Part shown: positions 33,275-43,345 of the stretch, one piece after another
Layout of the letters: each line of letters opens with the position of its first letter
How positions within the stretch are numbered: position 1 is the stretch's first letter
Assembly (NCBI GenBank): GCA_025766275.1
Contig: JAFKAC010000117.1
Location: forward strand, 62,001-126,000
Length of the DNA: 64,000 nt
Source of the DNA: Lactarius indigo
Taxonomy: Eukaryota > Basidiomycota > Agaricomycetes > Russulales > Russulaceae
Direction of reading: 5' to 3'
Notes under the pieces: generated by a model
The model's database searches: none
Seen by the model: only the letters and a program-made list of their open reading frames with translations
What the model was told of the DNA's origin: nothing
Position numbers and translations under genes: made by a program

Positions 33275-33538
33275 CCTATTACTTACGCGCATTGGGGATG
33301 TCACTCTCATTGAAGAGTTGTGCTGCTACCGGCAGTTCGCCTTTGCCAAGGACCAGTTGGAGAGGCGAATTAGGCAACTCCAAGAAGAGAAGTATATGGT
33401 GGCAGAGGATAAAAAGGCCAGTATCTACTGTCTCAAACGCACTAACATACTGGGACGGATGGAGGACAAGGCAGAATGGATGAGACAGGAATCGAAAGCA
33501 GATTAGTGAGGTGGGCCTCACTCCTGAAAAGGGGGTGA

Positions 33539-34044
33539 TGTTATGGTACAGACTATTATGGATTGCAGATGACTCATAGCCGGTTATGACTATGGCCCAA
33601 TACTAGTGTTAGTCATGGACTCTTACATTGCATCAGTCAGCATAGTAGTTCGCATGTGATTGTGACTTGTGTATGACTCATTCCTAGGATAGTTGTACTA
33701 GGGTTCAAGCTAGTTACACTATTGGTTACCTATTATTCTAGTGGTGCTTTAAAGCCCGCACATATCTGTATAAGTAGTTGTTCTAGAAGACCAAGAGTCC
33801 CCATCTTGGTCTTCTTCAATCCACTATCTTGACTTGTCTCCTGTCTACCTTAGTCTCTGACTAAGTGTGCTTCCACTTCTATCCACCAAGGGATAGCACT
33901 TCTTCATCTTTGCTGCAGCGTGTGCCAAGAGGGCCCCTGTTCAGCTTGCGTTGGGTTGACACGTGATCCCCATTCGCTCATCTTTCACTAAGTTGTCTAT
34001 GCCTACCAGAGTCCAAGTTGGACTAACACCAGTGGAGCATAACA
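33539..34044 (+). repeat. 3' LTR A of G3
   Basis: 506 bp, TGTTATGG...GCATAACA, directly after the polypurine run GAAAAGGGGGTGA (about 33526-33538). It is followed by the TSD CTACA. TATAAG and ATCTTGGTCTT are placed as in the 5' LTR. Confidence 0.95.
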
Positions 34045-34456
34045 CTACACTTGATCTTGCTAGTGCACAGAGTCTAACAGGTGTGATGCGTTGATATAGT
34101 TCAACTGCAAAGACTTCAAAGTGTCCTGATCAGGGACTGAGGTAGGGGATGCACAAGAAGAGGGGAATAGAGCGAGGTCACACCAAAGTACAAAGGCAAG
34201 GTTGCTAGATTGCAAATGAAGCCAAGTCTGGCTTCCTACAGTCTATAGTACAAGTTTATATAGGGCGAGGTTCCAAACAACATGAACACAAGCCCATACA
34301 GTAGTAAAGAGACTAAATGGATCAAGGAGATACTCAGATCAAAGGAACAGTGCCAGAAGTAACAATAGCTTCTTTGGTAACAAAGCACAGAACAAAAGGG
34401 GAAAGAACATGAGGGAGACATACTGCAACTGAGGTCCAAAGCATTGGATCATAACA

Positions 34457-34783
34457 TGAGCCCCTCTCTAAGTCAACTCTCCCTTGAGTGCTTTGAAGTC
34501 TATCAAGTCATAGACATTGTTGTCCCCATTGTTGGAGGGAGTGTTTTCACAAGGGAGAGGGCAGCGGTGTTTGTGAAGGAAATTGAAGGGGCCATAGGCC
34601 CCACACTTGCGACAATTTTTGTACTTGGGGCACTTGATCTCTTTATGGCTGTTGCTAGTGAAACACTTGCCACACCACTGAGTATTGTTATGGACTGGAC
34701 TTGTTTTTCAACTATACCTTAACTTCTTACTTACACTTATGTTCGTGGGAAGGTCTTTCCTTTCTTGGCTTTCCCTTTCTTGG
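34457..34783 (-). pseudogene. Terminal ORF of the LTR C element: zinc-knuckle protein, partial
   Basis: Minus-strand coding that ends 11 bp before LTR C, at a TAG inside the purine run AGAGGGGCTCA. It reads WCGKCFTSNSHKEIKCP and CRKCGAYGPFNFLHKHRC, then VYDLIDF near the end. This matches the C-terminus of the family D terminal ORF at 60700-60891 (WCGWCFCQ, CHKCGARGPLFFL, IYNLVDP). A likely ~57-bp intron (GTAAGTAAG...ACTCAG, about 34678-34735) joins it to an upstream stretch ending KDLPTNIS. The rest is lost at the LTR A of G4 (34784). Known zinc knuckles bind nucleic acid; the role here is unknown. Confidence 0.7.
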
Positions 34784-35292
34784 TGTTACGCTCCACCAGC
34801 ATTAGTCCGACTTGGACTTGAGATGGGCATAATTGACTTAGCGAAGATTAGGCAAATGGGGATCACGTGTCAACCCAACGCAAACTGAACAGGGGCACTC
34901 CGGCACACACTGCAGCAAAAGGTAAAGAAGTACTATCCCTTGGTGGATAGAAGCGGAGAGGCACTCAGCAAGGAGCTAAGGCAGACAAGAGATGATTCAA
35001 GAAGGTGGATTGAAGAAGACCAAGATGGGGACTCTTGGTCTTCCGAGACGACTACTTATACAGATACACGTGGGCTTTAAAGCACCGCTAGAACAACAAA
35101 AGACCAATAGCGTAACTAGCTCGAACCCTAGTACAGCTATCCTAGGAATGAGTCATACATGAGTCGCAATCACATGTGAACTACTATGCTGACTGATGCG
35201 ATGTAAGAGTCCATGACTAATATCAATACCAGACCATAGTCATAACCAGTCATGAGTCATATGTGATAAGTCCAGAAGTCCGTACCGTAACA
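34784..35292 (-). repeat. 3' LTR A of G4
   Basis: 509 bp, with TG...CA. The purine-rich tract (complement CCCCCTTTTC, about 35295-35305) precedes it on the minus strand. It carries TATAAGTAG and the ATCTTGGTCTT hairpin. Confidence 0.92.
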
Positions 35293-35324
35293 TCACCCCC
35301 TTTTCAGAAGTGAGGCCCACCTCA

Positions 35325-38300
35325 CTAGTCTGCCCTTGATTCCTGCCTCATCCGTTCAGCTTCATCCTCCATGTGCGCCAATATGTTAGCCCATTCCAGA
35401 TGATAGAGACTGTCCTTTTTGTCCTCTGCTACCATATACCTCTCCTCCTGTAGTTGCCGAATCCGCCTCTCCAGTTGGTCTTCGGCAAAGGTGAACTGCC
35501 AGAATCGGCGCAATTCTTGAATGAGGGTAACATCCCCAATGCGCATTAGTAGTAGGTCAATGGGGTGATGGTCGCGGAGCATGAAATACTCCTCATGGGG
35601 GATGAAGGCCTGGTTGTTCTTGGGGAGGTGTGGCATAGTGTAGAGCGGTTTGCCATAGAGGAAACCCGACCCCAGAACTAGTCCGAGTATGAAGGGGTCT
35701 CCTCCATGGATAACCTATACGTGGGATGCTTGTATCATTGGTCTGTTGGGGAGTTTGATCAGGAACGGAATGTAATCGGGTCCTCAATTGATCCGGAACC
35801 CCTCAGGGATGACTGCCCTGGTTGCTGGGTCTCGTTTGCCCATTGGTGTATAATGAGCCGCTTGTGCCACGGCAACTTGTCCTCGGTGTAAAGGGTTCCC
35901 CGCTGCGTCGATGAGGTAGGGAGTGGCGGCTGGATCTTCAGCATAGAATTCATGTGTAAGGAATGTGTGCCTGATGGGGTAGTGGTCTCTAAGCTCGTCT
36001 TCATCCTCAACTTTGTCCAATACTCCCTCCACTCCTTCATCATTCGGTGTCGGCAGGCGGTGATATGCAGTTGCTCCTGCTGCCACCGCGCCACCGTCTC
36101 TTTCCATTCTTGTTTGTACTTCTGCATGGCGTTTGGCGGTTTCACCGCGTGAGACAGCTGCTTGAAGCCAAAATAATTCATCTTCGGTGATGAAGGCTTC
36201 AGGCTCACCGGTGTTGGGGTTTGTGAGGGCGTACATTGGCGGAGGTGCTGGTTGAGTTGTTGTTGGATTGTCGTTGAGAGTTCCCTGTATGGGCATAGGG
36301 AATTGTTGCAGTGTCTGCTGCAGTTCTTCAGCAGTGATAGGCCCACCGTCCTCATGCTGCACGGCGGTACTGCCGACGGTTGCAGTTCTAGTGGTTGCGG
36401 TGTCGTTGGTGGAGTCGGGGTCAACAAGTGTGGTGGTGGAGTTGTTGACAAGAGTGGAGAGGAGTGTGAGCTGGTCATTGCGTCGAGTGGAGGACATGTG
36501 AGAAGTGGGTGATGGGGACTCATCGTGGTGAGAGGTCGTCCTTATATGCACCTCCCTGTCAGGGTTGGAATGTTTGAATTCCCGCACAGCTTCATCGGCA
36601 AATACATCATCCTTATCTATCCATTGATTGTCAGAGTCAGGATAACCCTTCCATTTCACAAGATATTGGAGCTGTCGTCTTCTGCCGAATCGCCGTGAGT
36701 CTAGAATCTTCTCGACCTCGTATTCTTCTTCGTTATTGACCAAATCAGGTGGTGGGCGCTGGTAGTTTGGTCCATGCGTGGGTGTTTCACGATAAGGCGT
36801 GAGAAGATCTATATGGAAGACATCATGGATGCTCCACTGTGTGGGAAGTTCAAGGTGATAGTTGACAGGGGACATCACCTGGATGACCTTAAATGGTCCA
36901 TGGCGCTTGGCAGCTAGTTTCGTGGTTGGTTGATGGGTACGTAGGTGGCGTCCTTTGAGCCACACGAGGTCTCCTTCCTTGAACTTGGGCGTATCTTTGT
37001 GCTTGATCCATGACTTTTGCGCCCGGAGCATGCAGGAAAAGGCACACTGTCACACTTGTTTGAACTGATCTAGCCTTAACGATACTTGTGGGATAGGAGA
37101 GGGTCTATTGGTCCAATCAGCATGAGGGTTGAATCCTGATAAGAGAAAGAAAGGGGACTCCCACGTGGTCTCGTTAGGCCAATTGTTATGTGTGAATTCC
37201 GCCATAGGTAGATAACGGACCCAGTCATCTTGCCACTTGTTTACCCAGAAGCGAAGGTATTGTTCCAGCCATTGATTTGTCTGCTCTGATTGGCCATCAG
37301 TCCTAGGATGGTAAGCGGTTGAGATATTTTGGCTGATGCCAAGAATCTTGCATATTTCTCGCATAAACTTGGATGCGAAACGGGGGTCTCGATCACTGAT
37401 GACACGTGAGGGGAGCCCAAATCGTGGGAAGACATGAGAGACATACAAGGTGGCTGTCCCCTCAGCTGTAATTTCTTCGTTACAGGGAATGAAGATGGCA
37501 GCTTTGGTGCAGTCGTGGTCGGTTACTGTTAAGATGGAGTCATAGCCACGGGAAACAGGAAGTTTAGTAATAAAGTCCACTGCAATGGTTTCGAATGGCA
37601 GGGCTTCTGGTTTGGGATAGATTGGTTGTAGGGGTGCCTTGATGGGACGGTGATTGACTTTGTGTTGCTGGCATTCGGCGCAGCCCTTGACATAGTCCAT
37701 GACGTTGTTCTTCATCTGCGGCCACCAATAGTGTTGTTCGGTGAGCTGAAGCGTGCGCTTGATACCTGGGTGACCGTAGACTGGGGAATCATGATGGGCA
37801 GCAATAATAGTGCGTTTATCATGAAGGCTGCCAGTAACCACCCAGCGCCCATCTTTGTACCACGTCCCTTCTATGTCCTTTAGTCGATGAGCGTTAACCC
37901 ATGGTTTCAACTTAGCTAGGTCTTGTTCATAGATGGGGTGTTCCAGTGTCATGTCTACTGGTAGGATCTCTGGTCTCCAGTGCTGATGTCGTGGTTCGTC
38001 GAATGTGGTTGTGTGGGTGAAGACATTTTCAGGTAGTACTGTGATTCCTTTGTTGTCATTCTCCCCTTGGTTGTAGTCTGGTCTTCGTGATAATGCGTCG
38101 GTGTGTCCATTGGAAGTTCCTTTGATGTGATGAATCTCAAAGTCATATTCTGAGAGTTCAAGTACTTCCCTGGCGATGCGCCTACTAATCTTGTGCAGCA
38201 ATTTCCAGTATTGTAGGTTGAGGTGATCGGAAAATACCTTGATTTTGTGGGGGGAGCCTGCTAGAAGAGGCCTCCAGTGTTGGAATGCTTTAACAATAGC

Positions 38301-40130
38301 TAAGAGTTTGAGGTCGTAAATGTCATAGTTTTGTTTGGCCTTGTTGAGGGTGGACAAGTAGTAACCAATAGGGTGTTGTTTACCGTCTGCTTTTCGTTGA
38401 AGAAGGACTGTGCCTGTAGCAAAACCTGACGTGTCGACTTCTAATTCAAATTGTTGGGTAAGATCTGGGTGTGCTAGGACTGGTTTGCTGGTTACAAGGG
38501 TCTTAAGGTCTTGGAACGCCTTTTCTTCCTCGGTCCCCCAGTGCCATTCGGTGTCTTTACATGTGAGTTTGTTGAGTGGTTGTGCTTTGGTTGCGAAACC
38601 TCATATGAAAGGTCGGTAAAAATTGCAAAAACCGAGAAAGGAGCAGACGTCCTTAACCTTGGTTGGCGTAGGCCAGTCCTTGATACCGGAAATTTTGATG
38701 GGGTCCATGCATGTCACCCCCTTTTCAAGGATTACCCCCAGGTAATCCATACATGGGGAGTGGAAGAGGCATTTTTCAAGTTTGTAGTATAGATTGTGTT
38801 CTGCAGATACTCAAAGTATGTCCTTGACTGCTTCGATGTGGTCCGTTAGCGAATGGTTGAGCCCAGTAGCGATGCCAATGTTGTCCATGTAGACCCTGAT
38901 AATTGTCCCCCATTTTTTGTGTTTAGCAATGATGTCCCTGAAGATGAAGTTCATCATAGTCTGGAACATTGCTGGGGAGTTGGTCAAGCCGAAAAACATC
39001 ACTGTTGGTTCAAATAATCCATATTACGTTTTAAACACGGCCTTCTCTTCATCTCCCTCTTTGATGTGTATATTATTGTAACCCCATCTAACGTCAAGCT
39101 TGGTATAGATGTGGGCGTTGCTAAGGTCGGTGATAAGGTTGGAGATGAGAGGGAGTGGGTACTGGTTGCAGATAGTGACCGCGTTGATCTTTCAGTAATC
39201 TCGGACAGGTCATAACTTTCCATCCTTCTTTTTAATGAAGAAGAAGGATGAAGTGTATGGAGATTTGGAAGGTCGTATATATCCCTTCTTAAGTTGTTCA
39301 TCGATCCATTCACGTAGTTTCTTATCCTCTTCTTGGGTCATGGGGTATATTTTGCAATCGATGGTGTCAGTGGTTCCTGGCTTGAATTCAATAGTGTGAT
39401 CCCAAGGCCTGCTGGGCGGAAACCTGTCCAATGCTTCTTCACTGAAGAGGCGTTCAAATTCTCGATATTCAGGAGGCAACTCAGCTTTAGTGACATATTG
39501 CTAGGCAGCAATGGCAAGTTCAGTAGTGGTTGCTCTAATCTGGCAGTCTTCTTCGAAGTGTTGCCGTTGTTCATCTGTGATAACACAGGAATGTACGACT
39601 TCGTAGGCGTCATCTTCGACAGTGGTTGCTGCTACTACTGGTTTGGTTTTGATATAGGGATTGGTTGATCGGATGACAATAGGAAGCATGTCTTCGTGTA
39701 TAGCGGCTTGCAACCATTTGATATGGGGGTCGTATATTGCGAGCCAGGGATACCCCAGTACAATGTCTTCGTTGCCAATGTCTGTAATAAGGAAGCGTAT
39801 TTCCTTGTGAATTCCTTTAGTTTGAACATCGATGTCGGTATAATGGGTGATACGCCCCAATTTGTTTTCTGTGTTGTCAATGTTCCATATCTTCTTTGGG
39901 ACATTGAGTGGTTTTGTCCCAAGCCCCATCCTTTTTACGAAGGATGGTCTCATGAAGCAATGAGTTGCTCCCAAGTTGACTAATGCGCGTATGTCGGCCA
40001 TTGTGTAACTGGTGCAAATTGATACTGGAACTCTCATAGAACGGTAGCGAGTCATGATTACACTGTTACAATTAACTGCCCTTACCCAGGCCGATGGGTT
40101 CAGGCATCCTGAAAACCCTCCTTCTTCCAC
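35325..40130 (-). pseudogene. G4 Pol: protease to integrase, chromodomain and long C-terminal extension
   Basis: Starts in the -1 frame of gag (GGFSGCLNPSAWVRA). Protease with RALVNLGATH (the catalytic DSG is degraded to NLG, near 39985), RT (FFFIKKKDGKL, VYMDNIG near 38880 with the second D lost), RNase H, integrase (HHDSPVYGHPG, CAECQQHKVN, TDHDCT, SDRDPRFAS, DGQSE), GPY/F region, chromodomain ([25 protein letters not shown], about 36570-36760), then about 400 codons of extension: PPPMYALTNPNTGEP, YPIRHTFLTHEFYAEDPAA, and a coiled coil ending at 35325. Stops are few and mostly TGA at former CGA, for example 37047-37049 and about 38600. Nearly complete but with damaged protease and RT active sites. 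Confidence 0.92.
40096..40118 (-). other. G4 gag-pol frameshift site
   Basis: GGGTTTT (complement at 40112-40118) with the TTCAG/CTGAA stem; the loop is GATGC. The gag stop TGA lies in the stem. The pol frame just upstream starts with GTG GAA GAA and has no ATG there. Confidence 0.75.
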
Positions 40131-42560
40131 AACTGTTGGAGGATAATGTCCTTTACGTCATCCGATTCTCCTGCCACTGTGTTAAGCCAGTCACTGGCAC
40201 ACTGTTGAGGGGGTGTTTCCTGAACCGCCCTAGTAGTGACTTCTGGTTCTTGTTGATGATAGTCAGTGTTGATGTACCGACTCATTGATGCTGGAGGTTG
40301 ATATCCTCCTCGCGGTTGTCTGCAATCACGGGCCATGTGTCCGTCCTTTCCACAATTATAGCAGGTGACTGGCCTTTGATTGTTATGTCCTCCTCCTCTC
40401 TGCAAGAATCCTCCTCTGGGTCAATATGGGGGTCGAGGGGTGAGTATATCTTCTGCCCCTGTCAGACGCCCTTGGATTCGGTCAGCCGATGTATCCATTG
40501 TGTTTGGATCTTGTGGTAGGTTCCTTGGTTGCCAGGAACTTCATGGCGGCCCTTGCCACTGTTGCTGTTGACGTGGTCATCCCTGTCCTTGTCCTGGCGG
40601 AGCTCCTTTGTTTAACACGGCTTTGAGGTGGAGGTACTGTTGTTGGCAAGTGGTGGCTGCTTCTTTCCACTCACGGTAGTTGTGAGGGTTGTCAAGGGTA
40701 TAGACCTTCTTGTATAGGTCTTTTGGCAATCCACTTGCAAATAGATCCAGCGTTTGTGGATCGTCGAGTCTGTACTGAGCGCGGCGTATTAACTGTTCGA
40801 ATTGGGTACAATACTCATCTAGATTGCCCCCAATCATTTTGATGCCTCTTTTTAATTCATATTGGGCTTGTTCTTGCTCCATCATGTTTCGGAAGCGCTG
40901 CATAAAGCTGCACGTGACTTCGTTCCATAGTCCTTTGCTGGTATGAGGTATTCCCGCTTGTATCTGGCTGTTGAGCCAGGTGAGCATTGCCAGCACCCAT
41001 TCACTGACGTTGACGCCTTTGATGTAAGAAAGAAATAATAAGGCCCTTCGATATGGTGTGGCCATAATGCCTTCGTCTGCATTCATGCCACAGTAGACAT
41101 GCCACTGCGTAAGGAACACTTCCACTTTGGCACGTTCTCCGTCGAATACTGCGGGGGCTTCACCCGCTAATTTGTTATTTTGGGGAGGAATAATAGGACC
41201 TGCACCTGGTATTCCTCCTCCCGGATGTCCTCCTCCTGGTGGTCCTCCGGGGAACCCTCCTGGAAATCCTCCAAATCCATGCCCTTGTGGCAGCAGTCCT
41301 TCTCCTGATAGATCCCTAGGGGGCCTGCCTCCTCCACTAGGGGGGTCGGCTACATCTGGTCCAATGGCTCGATGGATGGCTATGTCGTCGTCGGTCATGT
41401 GATGCCCTGTATGTGGGTTAATGGGTGCTAGTATAGCTTGTGCTTCTTCTGTGATTTGTTGTTGTTCTTCACGAGCTAGTTGTTCTATGGTGTCAGCAGC
41501 TAGCTGTACTTCTTCTTGTGTCATGGTAGCAGTAGCCATTGCGACTGCCAGGCTGTGAATATGAATTACTTCTGGTTTGCTTTGGTGGATGGTAAGTGTT
41601 ACGCTCCACTGGTGTTAGTCCGACTTGGACTCGAGAGAGGCGTAATCGACTTAGCGGAGGGTAGGCGAATGGGGACTATGTGTCAACCCAATGCAGGCTG
41701 AACAGGGGTACACTGGCACACGCTGCAGTGAAGATGAAAGAGCACTATCCCTTGGTGGATAGGAATGGAAGCACGCTTAGTCGAAGACTAAGGCAGACAG
41801 GAGACGAGTCAAAGGGGTGGATTGAAGAAGACCAAGATGGGGACTCTTGGTCTTCCAAGATAGCTACTTATACAGATACACGCGGGCTTTAAAGCACCGC
41901 TTAGAACAATACAAAACCAATAGCGTAACTAGCTCGAACCCTAGTACAGCTATCCTAGGAATGAGTCATACATGAGTCACAATCACATGCAAACTACTAT
42001 GCTGACTGATACGATGTAAGAGTCCATGACTAATAGTGATACTAGACCGTAGTCATAACCGGTCGTGAGTCTGAATCCATAACAGTAAGGGACTCAGTTT
42101 GTTGTATGATATGGTCGCCGATGGCCCCTAGGCTGGTGTCTTCCACTGGTGTGGTTCCTCTGCTTGGTGATTGTTGGCTATCGGAGGCTTCTTCTCCACT
42201 AATTCCTTCGTCGGTATGTTCCTGCACTTGTCCATCAATGGGACCATAGTCTGCGTGGCTATTGAGTTCTCGCATGTCGATATCACAGTTGTAGTTCCTT
42301 CCTGCCAGTCGTACAATGTCCCAGTGATGATCTATGGGGTTCCAAGTAACCTCAGTCCAACAAAGGTGTTCAAAATTGAACTCAACGGGTCGGAAACGGT
42401 TAGGACCATTGAACTCTACGAAGTACCCTGTATCTTCCCCTTGTTCTCTCCACTGAGCTGCTCCTAAGAATCTTGTTGGTACGTTATGGTCTCCTCTTCG
42501 TGCGATGTGATAGGGATGGAAAGACGTCCACTGGTCTCTGGTCGAGTATGCCCCAATGAG
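40100..42560 (-). pseudogene. G4 gag, split by a solo LTR A
   Basis: N-terminal block at 42085-42560 (STRDQWTSFHPYH, FLGAAQWREQGEDTGYF, FEHLCWTEVTWNP), then the solo LTR A (41597-42084), then 41596 down to 40100: MATATMTQEEVQL, Gly/Pro linker, WHVYCGMNADEGIM, FASGLPKDLYKKVYT, a knuckle (CYNCGKDGHMARDC) and the tail ending EGFQDA. A TGA in the knuckle-proximal region (about 40420) is one of few stops. It has no ATG in the N-terminal block, and the usual GTG position reads GGG here. Confidence 0.88.
41597..42084 (-). repeat. Solo LTR A in G4 gag (TSD GTAAG)
   Basis: 488 bp, TGTTACG...CATAACA (plus-strand reading), with GTAAG at 41592-41596 and 42085-42089. Hence a member of the same family entered G4 after it was in place and later collapsed to a solo LTR. 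Confidence 0.92.
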
Positions 42561-42573
42561 GTCTTGGTCTTAA

Positions 42574-43082
42574 TGTTACGCTCCACCAGCATTAGTCTGA
42601 CTTGGACTTGAGATAGGCGTAATCGACTTAGCGAGGATTAGGTGAATGGGGATCACGTGTCAACCCAACGCAAGCTGAACAGGGGCACTCCGGCACACAC
42701 TGCAGCAAAAGGTAAAGAAGTACTATCCCTTGGCAGATAGAAGTGGAGAGGCACTCAGCAAGGAGCTAAGGCAGACAAGAGATGATTCAAGGAGGTGGAT
42801 TGAAGAAGACCAAGATGGGGACTCTTGGTCTTCCGAGACGACTACTTATACAGATACATGTGGGCTTTAAAGCGCCGCTAGAACAACAAAAGACCAATAG
42901 CGTAACTGGCTCGAACCCTAGTACAGCTATCCTAGGAATGAGTCATACATGAGTCACAATCACATGCAAACTACTATGCTGACTGATGTGATGTAAGAGT
43001 CCATGACTAATATCAATACTGGACTGTAGTCATAACCGGTCATGAGTCGTATGTGATGAGTCCAGAAGTCTGTACTGTAACA
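42574..43082 (-). repeat. 5' LTR A of G4
   Basis: 509 bp. The self-primer complement is at 42806-42816. The adjacent primer site (42561-42571) matches it in 10 of 11 bases, with a change at the end. Confidence 0.92.
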
Positions 43083-43345
43083 CGGGTGGCCATACTTGGT
43101 CGAATAAAGTTATTGGTAGCTCCAGAGTCTACCAGAGCGTTGGTTTCAGTCATTTGGTAATTTGTGTGGACAGTCACTGGAATTTGCAGAGATTGATGGA
43201 GTGTTGTCATAATTACAGAATTACATTTTAGAGCCCTCACCCAGACTGATGGGTTCAGGTGTCCCGAAAACCCTCCTTTCCCCACAGATCCTGGAGGATA
43301 AGGTCTTTTACTTCGTCCGTGCTGTTGGCTACCTGCGTAAGCCAT
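43083..43345 (-). pseudogene. Gypsy K pol, first ~60 codons
   Basis: The -1 frame after the gag end: KGGFSGHLNPSVWVRALKC, then the protease motif NALVDSGATNNFIRPSMATR, cut at 43083 by G4's 5' LTR. The rest of pol is not found on the other side of G4. Confidence 0.85.
43251..43273 (-). other. K gag-pol frameshift site
   Basis: GGGTTTT (complement at 43267-43273) followed by TTCGG pairing with CTGAA. The A-to-G change is tolerated as a G-U pair, so the stem is kept with a different loop (GACAC). Confidence 0.75.

Larger units (their letters stand above)
28206..33507 (+). pseudogene. G3 pol remnant: integrase tail, chromodomain, C-terminal extension
   Basis: Coding pieces at 28206-28288 (DRPFKVVQVVSPVNYRL), 28876-28963, 30371-30484 (EEEYKVKKILDSR), 31044-31851, 32441-32733 and 33275-33507 belong to one frame series once the solo LTRs D2, E6 (with B2), E7, D3 and E8 are set aside. 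They encode the chromodomain (VKWKGY split by E7, then PDSDNQWIDKDDIF), a spacer, the conserved extension (PPPMYALTNPNTGEP, LTHEFYAEDPAATP-like, LPNGPMVQVSHIQVI, GFLHGKPLYAMPHLP) and a C-terminal coiled coil (DQLERRIRQLQEEKYMVAED), ending at TAG 33505-33507. The polypurine tract GAAAAGGGGG follows. Confidence 0.88.
24873..34044 (+). mobile_element. Ty3/gypsy element G3 (LTR A), TSD CTACA, heavily nested
   Basis: LTRs of 506 bp at both ends (5': 24873-26160 minus a nested insert; 3': 33539-34044) and matching 5-bp duplications CTACA (24868-24872 and 34045-34049). Internally: gag, then a deletion marked by LTR E5, then only the last third of pol. Six solo LTRs or LTR fragments lie inside it and one more inside its 5' LTR. 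The two LTRs differ by a few changes, mainly transitions. Confidence 0.95.
24700..34456 (-). repeat. LTR C, 3' LTR of a minus-strand element, split by G3
   Basis: Two pieces, 24700-24872 and 34050-34456 (580 bp together, counting one copy of the G3 TSD), separated by G3 (24873-34044). On the minus strand it starts TGTTATGATCC and ends CATAACA. A TATATAAAC box is followed by a GAAGCCA...TGGCTTC hairpin (about 34222-34240). It abuts H pol at 24699. At its other side the terminal ORF and purine tract of its own element lie at 34457-34783, so it is a 3' LTR. The intact solo copy at 55435-56016 shows the uninterrupted sequence. Confidence 0.85.
34784..43082 (-). mobile_element. Ty3/gypsy element G4 (LTR A)
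   Basis: Two 509-bp LTRs (34784-35292 and 42574-43082) bracket pol and gag in minus orientation, with one solo LTR A in gag. The flanks CTTGG (34779-34783) and CGGGT (43083-43087) do not match. Either LTR-LTR exchange between elements or a flank deletion has occurred. It adjoins the LTR C element on the left and gypsy K's pol on the right. Confidence 0.92.

Noticed and set aside
24873..34044. Classical RIP as the cause of the mutations
   Set aside because: The visible changes are mostly at CpG (CGA to TGA, CG versus TG/CA) rather than CpA, so methyl-CpG deamination fits better.
34457..34690. Zinc-knuckle stretch as a host CCHC gene
   Set aside because: It ends at a purine tract directly before an LTR and matches the terminal ORF of a family D element, so it belongs to a retrotransposon.
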